Assembly (NCBI GenBank): GCA_023228645.1
Contig: JALOAT010000097.1
Location: 1 to 5,374, forward strand
DNA: 5,374 nucleotides
Reading direction: 5' to 3'
Source: Gammaproteobacteria bacterium
GTDB taxonomy: Bacteria > Pseudomonadota > Gammaproteobacteria > Thiohalomonadales > Thiohalomonadaceae
Position numbers and translations under genes: made by a program. Positions 1 through 5,023 of this stretch are shown here, piece by piece; the first letter of the stretch is position 1; each line of letters begins with the position of its first letter. The notes beneath the pieces are model-generated. The model made no database searches, was not told the DNA's origin, and saw only the letters and a list, made by a program, of their open reading frames with translations.

Positions 1-240
1 GTGCACACGGAGAACGGTATGCTGGTCATCAAGGGCGAGCGTGACGTGCACAAACAGGAGCAGCGCGACGGCTACAAGCGCATCGAACGCGCCTATGGCA
101 GCTTCTTCCGCCGCTTCACCCTGCCCGACACCGCGGACGTGGAGAATATCGCCGCCAAGTCCCACAACGGCGTGCTCGAAATCCGCGTGCCCAAGCATGA
201 GAAGCTGCAGCCGAGGAAGATCAGCGTGCAGACCCACTGA
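1..240 (+). CDS. Small heat-shock protein Hsp20 (alpha-crystallin family), 3' part only
   Basis: This is the C-terminal part of an ATP-independent holdase that binds unfolding proteins in the cytoplasm and hands them to DnaK/ClpB. The reading frame is open from the window edge to a TGA at 238-240. The GTG at position 1 is very unlikely to be the start, because the 79 visible residues begin inside the alpha-crystallin domain. Family signatures are present: NGMLVIKGER (5-14), a conserved YGSFFRRFTLP strand region (32-42), the hallmark NGVLEIRVPK (56-65), and a C-terminal I-x-V tail motif (ISV, 74-76) that docks into neighbouring subunits in Hsp20 oligomers. A typical family member is about 140-150 residues, so roughly half the gene lies upstream. 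It is followed after 46 nt by the cbpA-like gene on the same strand and is probably co-transcribed with it. The family assignment is firm; the exact paralogue is not determinable. Confidence 0.93.
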   Translation: MHTENGMLVIKGERDVHKQEQRDGYKRIERAYGSFFRRFTLPDTADVENIAAKSHNGVLEIRVPKHEKLQPRKISVQTH

Positions 241-252
241 GCAAGCCTGTGA

Positions 253-276
253 CAGGGCGGGGTTCACCCCGCCCTG
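253..276 (+). promoter_or_regulatory. Perfect GC-rich hairpin between hsp20 and cbpA
   Basis: Arms CAGGGCGGGG (253-262) and CCCCGCCCTG (267-276) are perfectly complementary over 10 bp with a TTCA tetraloop. The hairpin sits 12 nt after the hsp20 stop, and its last base is the first G of the cbpA Shine-Dalgarno (GAGGT, 276-280). No T-tract follows, so it is not a standard intrinsic terminator. Plausible roles, all inferred, are 3'-end protection of the hsp20 message, partial attenuation that keeps cbpA below hsp20, or modulation of cbpA translation. Confidence 0.6.
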
Positions 277-286
277 AGGTCCATTC

Positions 287-1237
287 ATGGAATACAAGGA
301 CTATTACAAAATCCTCGGCGTCGAGCGCACGGCCACCCAGGACGAGATCAAGAAGGCCTACCGCCGGCTCGCGCGCAAATACCACCCGGACGTCAGCAAG
401 GAGCCTAACGCGGAGGAGCGCTTCAAAGAGGTCAACGAGGCCAACGAGGTGCTCCAGGACCCGGAGAAACGCGCTGCCTATGACCGCCTGGGCAGCTGGC
501 AGTCCGGCCAGGAATTCCGTCCGCCACCGGGCTGGGACCAGGGCTTCGAGTTCTCGGGCAATGGCTTCCGCGGTGGGGGGCCGTCGTCGTTCAGCGATTT
601 TTTCGAGAGCCTGTTCGGCAATGGCAGCCCTTTCGGCGCCGGCTTTCGCAGCGGCCAAGGGCCCGGGATGCACCTGCGCGGCGAAGACCACCACGCACGC
701 ATCCAGGTCACCCTGGAAGAGGCCTTCCAAGGCGCCGCCAAGCAGGTGAAGCTGGAACGCCCCGAGTTCGACCGCTCGGGACGGGTGGTCACCCGTGCTC
801 ACACCCTCAAGGTGCGCATCCCCGCCGGCATCACCGCCGGTCAGCAGATCCGCCTGCCGGGCCAGGGCAGCGAAGGCCCCGGGGGCGGCAGCCGCGGCGA
901 CCTCTACCTGGAGGTGGAGTTCGCCCCGCATCCGTTGTTCCGCGTCGAAGGCCGCGACGTATTCCTTGACCTGCCGCTCACCCCCTGGGAGGCGGCGCTC
1001 GGCGCCACGGTGACGGTGCCCACCCTCGGCGGTACGGTGGAGGCACGCATCCCGGCCGGGGCGCGCAACGGGCAGAAGATGCGCCTCAAGAGACGCGGCC
1101 TGCCCGGCAGTCCACCCGGCGACCAGTACCTGATGTTGCAAGTGGTCACTCCGCCTGCGGACACTGAGGCCAAGCGCAAACTCTACCGCGAGATGGCGCA
1201 CGCCATGCCGTTCAACCCGCGCGCACACCTGGGGTGA
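287..1237 (+). CDS. cbpA: CbpA-type DnaJ-like co-chaperone
   Basis: This cytoplasmic J-domain protein stimulates DnaK ATPase activity and delivers substrates; E. coli CbpA also binds curved DNA. The protein has 316 residues, close to the roughly 306 of E. coli CbpA. A J domain spans about 5-69 with the catalytic HPD at 33-35 and the YDRLG end at 65-69. A Gly/Phe-rich linker follows at about 75-127, then substrate-binding C-terminal domain I (about 135-210, starting near the DHHARIQVTLEEA segment) and domain II (about 215-305, with the LPLTPWEAALGA segment). The protein contains no cysteine, so the zinc-finger repeats of true DnaJ are absent; this class B layout fits CbpA. The ATG is supported by GAGGT at 276-280, six nt upstream. 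No CbpM-like modulator gene follows, unlike in E. coli. It sits between two hsp20 genes, which suggests a joint stress-folding role. Confidence 0.92.
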   Translation: MEYKDYYKILGVERTATQDEIKKAYRRLARKYHPDVSKEPNAEERFKEVNEANEVLQDPEKRAAYDRLGSWQSGQEFRPPPGWDQGFEFSGNGFRGGGPSSFSDFFESLFGNGSPFGAGFRSGQGPGMHLRGEDHHARIQVTLEEAFQGAAKQVKLERPEFDRSGRVVTRAHTLKVRIPAGITAGQQIRLPGQGSEGPGGGSRGDLYLEVEFAPHPLFRVEGRDVFLDLPLTPWEAALGATVTVPTLGGTVEARIPAGARNGQKMRLKRRGLPGSPPGDQYLMLQVVTPPADTEAKRKLYREMAHAMPFNPRAHLG

Positions 1238-1317
1238 GGCGGGTGGCGTGCTGTTCATATCACGCATCCGCTGCTCGGGATACGGAACTCGCGCCGGCTT
1301 GGAGGTTCAAAAGACCG

Positions 1318-1349
1318 GGTTTCCCCTCACCACAACAATGAAGGAGACC
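1318..1349 (+). promoter_or_regulatory. Candidate Shine-Dalgarno-hiding stem (RNA-thermometer-like) before the second hsp20
   Basis: GGTTTCC (1318-1324) can pair with GGAGACC (1343-1349) over 7 bp, including one G-U wobble, with an 18-nt loop. The 3' arm contains the GGAG core of the ribosome-binding site. Short, wobble-containing helices over the Shine-Dalgarno are how known hsp20 RNA thermometers work (ROSE and fourU types), but neither the ROSE nor the fourU sequence signature is present. A stem this short can occur by chance, so the call is tentative. Confidence 0.3.
1341..1346 (+). promoter_or_regulatory. Ribosome-binding site that fixes the start of the second hsp20
   Basis: AAGGAG lies 6 nt before the ATG at 1353. 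It selects this start over the in-frame upstream ATGs at 1248 and 1338, which would add residues unlike any Hsp20 N-terminus. Confidence 0.8.
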
Positions 1350-1352
1350 ACC

Positions 1353-1853
1353 ATGACGACCCTGAATCAGCTTCGCGACGGGCTGCAGCGTGCCTTGGAA
1401 AACCTCAGTGAGGGCTGGCAGGAACTGCGCGAGCGCACCACACAGGCACTGACACGCTTCTCGCCTATTCGTCGCGACGTGCAGTCCGCCGAGGATCAGG
1501 TGGCGCTGCACAGTTCGCGTTGGGGTCTGCTCGCGGCGGAGGTGCGTGAGGAGCCGGATCAGGTCATCGTGCGCATGGAGGCGCCGGGCATGGACGGTGA
1601 CGACTTCGACATCAGCGTGGTCGATCGGCGGATGCTGCTGGTGCGCGGTGAAAAGCGCGTGGAACGTGAAGAAACCAGCGGTCATTACCTCCTGATGGAA
1701 AGCGCCTACGGACGCTTCGAAAGGGCCATTCCGCTGCCGGCGGAAGTGGACGAATCACGCACCCGTGCAGCCTATCGGCGCGGCGTGCTGCGCGTGCAAC
1801 TGCCCAAGCTCAACGGCGGCGCGCGGCGCCGCATCACCATCCACGTAGATTGA
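1353..1853 (+). CDS. Small heat-shock protein Hsp20 (second, divergent copy)
   Basis: This 166-residue alpha-crystallin-family holdase prevents aggregation of unfolding cytoplasmic proteins. Residues 4-36 form a charged, probably amphipathic helical N-terminal arm (LNQLRDGLQRALENL and following). The alpha-crystallin domain runs from about 58 to 153, with the YGRFERAIPLP strand at 119-129 and GVLRVQLPK at 144-152. The C-terminal docking motif is ITI at 161-163. The usual Asn before GVL is replaced by Arg-Arg (RRGVL), and the sequence differs clearly from the Hsp20 at the left edge, so this is a paralogue and not a recent duplicate. The start at 1353 is preferred because AAGGAG lies 6 nt upstream. 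It is separated from cbpA by 115 nt, which may hold a regulatory leader, and from degQ by only 7 nt, so these two are almost certainly co-translated. No convincing sigma-32 promoter was seen. Confidence 0.93.
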   Translation: MTTLNQLRDGLQRALENLSEGWQELRERTTQALTRFSPIRRDVQSAEDQVALHSSRWGLLAAEVREEPDQVIVRMEAPGMDGDDFDISVVDRRMLLVRGEKRVEREETSGHYLLMESAYGRFERAIPLPAEVDESRTRAAYRRGVLRVQLPKLNGGARRRITIHVD

Positions 1854-1860
1854 GATCACC

Positions 1861-3228
1861 ATGACGCACCCGTTTCGCAGCATCACACTGGCCGGCGTCC
1901 TCGCCCTGGCCGCCGGCGGCAGCCACGCCGCCCTCCCCGCTCTCGACAGCCAGGGCCAGCCGCTGCCCACGCTGGCGCCCATGCTGGAACGCACGGTGCC
2001 CGCAGTGGTGAACATTTTCACCCGTACGCGGGTGCCGCAACAGCAGCACCCGCTGTTTTCGGACCCGTTCTTCCGGCATTTCTTCGATGTACCTCAGCAA
2101 CCGCGCGAGCGCTTCGCCCAGAGCCTGGGCTCCGGTGTCATCGTGGACGCCGGGCAGGGCTACATCCTCACCAATCACCACGTGATCGACCGCGCCGTGG
2201 AGATCTCGGTAAACCTGGCCGACGGCCGCAGCCTGCGCGCCGAGCTGGTCGGCTCGGACCCGGAGACCGACGTGGCCGTCATCAAGGTCCCGTCCGAGCG
2301 CCTCGCCGCCCTGCAACTGGCCGATTCCGACGCGCTGCGCGTGGGCGACTTCGTGGTAGCGGTGGGTAATCCCTTCGGCCTCGGCCAGACCGTCACCTCC
2401 GGCATCGTCAGCGCCCTCGGGCGCACAGGGCTCGGCATCGAGGGCTATGAAGATTTCATCCAAACCGACGCCTCCATCAATCCGGGCAACTCCGGCGGCG
2501 CGCTGGTGAACCTGCATGGTGAGCTGGTGGGCATCAACACCGCCATCCTGTCCCGCAGCGGCGGTAACGTGGGAATCGGCTTCGCCATCCCCATCAACAT
2601 GGCGCGCGAGGTCATGACCCAGCTCGTTGAGCATGGCGAGGTGCGGCGCGGCCAATTGGGCGCCGCCGCCCAGGACCTCACCCCCGATTTGGCCACGGCC
2701 TTCGGGATCCCCGACCAGCGCGGGGCGGTGGTCACCGAAATCACCCCGGGCTCGCCGGCGGACAAGGCCGGCCTGCGCAGCGGCGACGTCATCCTGTCGG
2801 TCAACGGCCGCGAGGTCGGCAGCGCGGCGGAGATGCGCAACGTGGTGGGGCTGCTGCGCGTGGGTCAGAAGGTGGAGATCCGCATCAACCGCAACGGTGA
2901 GCCCCGCGTGTTGACCGCCGAGGTGCAGGAGCCGCCGGCCGTGGTGGCCCAGGGCGAGAAGGTTCACCCACGCCTCGCCGGCGCCGTAGTGGGCGAGATC
3001 GTGGAGGGCATGCCCTACTACGGCAAGCTGAAGGGCGTGGCCATCATCGAGGTCGCCCCGGTCACGCCCGCCTGGCGCGCCGGCCTGCGCCCGGGCGACG
3101 TGATCACCTCGGTCAACCGCCAGCCGGTCGAAAACCTGGCAGGCCTGCGCAAGGCGGCCGGCAAGGGCAACGACCTGCTGCTCAACATCCAGCGCCGCGG
3201 CTCGGCGATGTTCCTGGTGCTGCGCTAA
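1861..3228 (+). CDS. degQ: Periplasmic serine endoprotease, DegQ/HtrA (Do) family
   Basis: This 455-residue HtrA-family protease and chaperone degrades misfolded envelope proteins in the periplasm. A Sec signal peptide is visible (basic N-terminus, hydrophobic core LAGVLALAAGG, probable cleavage after SHA at residue 23). The trypsin-like domain carries the complete triad: His107 in TNHHVI, Asp137 in DPETDVAVIK and Ser211 in NPGNSGGAL. PDZ1 covers about 262-350 (RRGQLG, then SPADKAGLRSGDVILSVNG) and PDZ2 about 371-455 (AWRAGLRPGDVITSVNRQPV). The loop before the protease core is short (about residues 54-75, QQQHPLFSDPFFRHFF). The protein has no cysteine, so the LA-loop disulfide of E. coli DegP is absent; both points favour DegQ or MucD over DegP. 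The start lies 7 nt after the hsp20 stop with only a weak GAGAT ribosome-binding site, suggesting translational coupling. The family is certain; the exact subfamily name less so. Confidence 0.94.
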   Translation: MTHPFRSITLAGVLALAAGGSHAALPALDSQGQPLPTLAPMLERTVPAVVNIFTRTRVPQQQHPLFSDPFFRHFFDVPQQPRERFAQSLGSGVIVDAGQGYILTNHHVIDRAVEISVNLADGRSLRAELVGSDPETDVAVIKVPSERLAALQLADSDALRVGDFVVAVGNPFGLGQTVTSGIVSALGRTGLGIEGYEDFIQTDASINPGNSGGALVNLHGELVGINTAILSRSGGNVGIGFAIPINMAREVMTQLVEHGEVRRGQLGAAAQDLTPDLATAFGIPDQRGAVVTEITPGSPADKAGLRSGDVILSVNGREVGSAAEMRNVVGLLRVGQKVEIRINRNGEPRVLTAEVQEPPAVVAQGEKVHPRLAGAVVGEIVEGMPYYGKLKGVAIIEVAPVTPAWRAGLRPGDVITSVNRQPVENLAGLRKAAGKGNDLLLNIQRRGSAMFLVLR

Positions 3229-3269
3229 ACAGCCGCTCGGGATCGGGAAACACCAGGATCTAGCGCTCG

Positions 3270-3354
3270 CCAAGACGCCAAGAACACGAAGGGCGCAACG
3301 GCCACAAAGGAAATCCCTTTGCGTCCTTTGCGCCCTTCGCGCCTTTGCGTTGGA
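3270..3354. repeat. Imperfect inverted repeat of CCTTTGCG units; possible bidirectional terminator
   Basis: The symmetry centre is at 3313. CAAAGG (3305-3310) pairs with CCTTTG (3316-3321) across an AAATC loop. GAAGGGCGCAA (3288-3298) pairs exactly with TTGCGCCCTTC (3328-3338) in the same register. The outer arms match with some mismatches and an indel. The right arm is a run of related 8-9-nt units starting at 3316, 3325, 3334 and 3342 (CCTTTGCGT, CCTTTGCGC, CCTTCGCGC, CCTTTGCGT). It fills most of the 135-bp gap between the convergent stops of degQ (3228) and the CBS gene (3364). It resembles dispersed GCAAAGG-type intergenic repeats seen in many proteobacterial genomes (recalled, not searched). 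It could end transcription from both sides, although there is no strong T-tract. Confidence 0.7.
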
Positions 3355-3363
3355 GTTGTCTGG

Positions 3364-4023
3364 CTACTTCACCAACGCCGCCTCGATTTCCGCAAAGGTC
3401 TTGGCGACCTCGAAGGTCTGGATGGGGATGCCGAGCTGGCGGCCGATCTGGGTGGCGGAGAAGATGCCACGGATGCGGGTGACGCCGGTCGTGGGATCGG
3501 TGTGGCCGACCAGCGCGTGCTGGCGGCCCCAGTCCTTCAGAGTGGCGACGATGTGGCCCACTTCGGAGCGCAGCACCGTGGAGACGTCGATGAGGTCGAT
3601 GTCTTCGCGCTTGATCATCATGTCTCGCACCTGCAGATCACCGTACTTGATGCCGCGTTCGGCGATGAGCTTGATGACCCGGTCACCCTGGGTGTCGCGG
3701 GCGGTGATGAGACCGACCACTTCATCCCCATGCTCCACCACCAACAACAGGCGCACGCTGCGCGAGATCATCACCTGGTTGGCCTGGGTGAGCGTGGCGT
3801 CGGGGCCGATGGTCGCGACCGATACCTGGCGCAGGTCGGTCATGACGCACAGCGCCGGCGACTGGGCGGTCACCGTGGCGAAGGTGCTCGGTGTGTGGAA
3901 GCTGGTGCCGGGCGGTGCCTTCTTGGCAGCGAGCGCCTTGTAGCCCGCGTCCACGACGGCCTCGACGGATTTCTGCATCGTTTCTTCGACGATTTCTGCG
4001 TTTCTTTGGACGGCTTGTTCCAT
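3364..4023 (-). CDS. Protein with two CBS domains, function unknown
   Basis: This 219-residue, probably cytoplasmic protein has no signal peptide or membrane segment. An N-terminal helical stretch (1-35) is followed by two CBS domains at about 63-122 and 130-200. Paired CBS domains (Bateman module) usually bind AMP, ATP or related adenosyl ligands and regulate a partner. The first repeat ends in GLITARD (104-110), which keeps the G-x-x-T-x-x-D ribose/phosphate-binding pattern. In the second, GIFSATQ (186-192) has Gln in place of the Asp, so that site may be altered or empty. No catalytic domain is attached, so it must act on another protein. The ATG is supported by GGAGGA at 4028-4033, 4 nt upstream. 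It lies 86 nt downstream of hdrB on the same strand and may belong to that operon, which would suggest adenylate sensing linked to Hdr electron transfer (inference). Confidence 0.88.
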   Translation of the reverse strand: MEQAVQRNAEIVEETMQKSVEAVVDAGYKALAAKKAPPGTSFHTPSTFATVTAQSPALCVMTDLRQVSVATIGPDATLTQANQVMISRSVRLLLVVEHGDEVVGLITARDTQGDRVIKLIAERGIKYGDLQVRDMMIKREDIDLIDVSTVLRSEVGHIVATLKDWGRQHALVGHTDPTTGVTRIRGIFSATQIGRQLGIPIQTFEVAKTFAEIEAALVK

Positions 4024-4061
4024 GACATCCTCCGCTTGGTGGTCACCTCATGAGCATGGAC

Positions 4062-4083
4062 ATGGCCGGTTGCGTCTGGCCAT
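4062..4083. other. Short inverted repeat between hdrB and the CBS gene
   Basis: ATGGCC (4062-4067) and GGCCAT (4078-4083) form a 6-bp stem with a 10-nt loop, in the 86-nt gap between hdrB and the CBS gene. On the - strand, the direction of transcription, no U-tract follows, so an efficient intrinsic terminator is unlikely. It could be a weak attenuator, a processing site, or chance. Confidence 0.3.
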
Positions 4084-4109
4084 TTAAACGACTGACTGCA
4101 CTCCCCCTG

Positions 4110-5006
4110 TTACTTGCCGGCAATCTTTTCCAGTTTCTCGGCCCGGATCAGCTGCCCGTCCAGGCCGGCCTGCTTGGCGGTGCCGCCGTAAGCCACCGTC
4201 ATTAGCTGAGAGTAGTAAACGACGGGCATCTTGAACTTGGTGCCCTGCTTCTTGTTGATCTCGCTCTGATAGATCTCCACGTTGGCCTGACACAGCTGGC
4301 AGGGCGTGACGATCATCTCGGCACCGTGGTCGTAGGCGGATTCCACGATGTCGCGGATCTGCTTCTGGGCCTTGTCCGGTTCAGAGAAGGCGAGCGCGCC
4401 GCCGCAGCAGGTGACCTTCTGGTCGTAGGGCACGGCCTCGGCGCCCACCAGTTCGACCATCTTGTCCAGGTACTGCGGGTTCTCGAAGGACTCGCCGGCG
4501 ATGCCGAAGGGGCGGTTGGTCTGGCAGCCCACGTAGCCCGCCATCTTGATGCCTTCCAGTTCCTTCACCACCGGCGTCTTCATGGCCTCGAAGCCGATGT
4601 CTTCAATGAGGACTTCCACCATATGGCGGGAGCGCACTTCGTTCTTGAGGTTGAGACCCGCTTCGCGCAGGGCCTCGTTGGTCTCGGCCAACAGGTTGCT
4701 GTTTTCGTGCAGCCGCTCGGCGGTTTCGCGGTTGGCAAGCCAGCAGGCCGGGCAGCCCGAGACCATGTCCTGGCCGGGCAGGTGTTGCTCGGCCAGCGCC
4801 AGGTTGCGGGCGGAAATGGCCAGGCGCGGCAGCTCGCCGCCCTCGCCGTAGCCGATGGAAGTGCCGCAGCAGTTCCAGTCCGGGATCTCGTTGAGCTGGA
4901 TGTCCAGCTTGTCGCACATGACCTCGATGGAGGTCAGGTAGTTGGATGCGGTGGCGCCTTTCTGGGAGGTGCAGCCGGGATAGAACGCGTATTGCTTCTT
5001 AGCCAT
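4110..5006 (-). CDS. hdrB: Heterodisulfide reductase subunit B-like protein (HdrB), CCG-domain iron-sulfur protein
   Basis: This 298-residue cytoplasmic protein matches HdrB in length and layout. It has two complete CCG cysteine motifs. The first is Cys12 (FYPGCTS), Cys46-Cys47 (WNCCGTS), then Cys85 and Cys88 (GCPAC). The second is Cys161 (YVGCQT), Cys200-Cys201 (VTCCGGA), then Cys236 and Cys239 (PCQLC). In methanogen HdrB the equivalent cysteines hold two non-cubane 4Fe-4S clusters that carry out disulfide chemistry, so the active site looks intact. In bacterial sulfur oxidisers, HdrB homologues work either with QmoAB (electron exchange with APS reductase, replacing QmoC) or in the sHdr sulfane-sulfur oxidation complex. 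HdrB being last after HdrC, with no hdrA behind it, fits either the end of a qmoAB-hdrCB set or the C2-B2 end of an shdr locus. The start has AGGAGA at 5017-5022, 10 nt upstream, and lies 17 nt after the hdrC stop. Confidence 0.9.
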   Translation of the reverse strand: MAKKQYAFYPGCTSQKGATASNYLTSIEVMCDKLDIQLNEIPDWNCCGTSIGYGEGGELPRLAISARNLALAEQHLPGQDMVSGCPACWLANRETAERLHENSNLLAETNEALREAGLNLKNEVRSRHMVEVLIEDIGFEAMKTPVVKELEGIKMAGYVGCQTNRPFGIAGESFENPQYLDKMVELVGAEAVPYDQKVTCCGGALAFSEPDKAQKQIRDIVESAYDHGAEMIVTPCQLCQANVEIYQSEINKKQGTKFKMPVVYYSQLMTVAYGGTAKQAGLDGQLIRAEKLEKIAGK

Positions 5007-5023
5007 GGATTCGTGTTCTCCTG

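Noticed and set aside
221..1267. 348-codon open frame on the - strand opposite cbpA
   Set aside because: It is a shadow of a clear CbpA coding sequence, with no recognisable motifs and biased composition.
1298..1330. Possible sigma-32 promoter (CTTGGAG ... CCCCTCAC) before the second hsp20
   Set aside because: The spacing of about 18 nt is too wide, the boxes match poorly, and the implied start would abut the ribosome-binding site.
1273..3243. GCTCGGGAT found both before the second hsp20 (1273-1281) and after degQ (3235-3243), as if flanking repeats of an inserted unit
   Set aside because: Only 9 nt, with no longer similarity around it and no mobility gene. It is compatible with chance in GC-rich DNA.
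1834..3273. 479-codon open frame on the - strand opposite degQ
   Set aside because: It mirrors degQ over its full length. The product is rich in Ala, Gly, His and Asp without any domain, as expected for the complement of a GC-rich gene.
3319..4053. 244-codon open frame on the + strand opposite the CBS gene
   Set aside because: The CBS protein on the - strand has real motifs and a ribosome-binding site; this frame has neither.
4114..4123. Palindrome TTGCCGGCAA near the 3' end of hdrB
   Set aside because: It lies in coding sequence (Ile-Ala-Gly-Lys codons) without a loop or T-tract, so there is no support for a terminator or operator.
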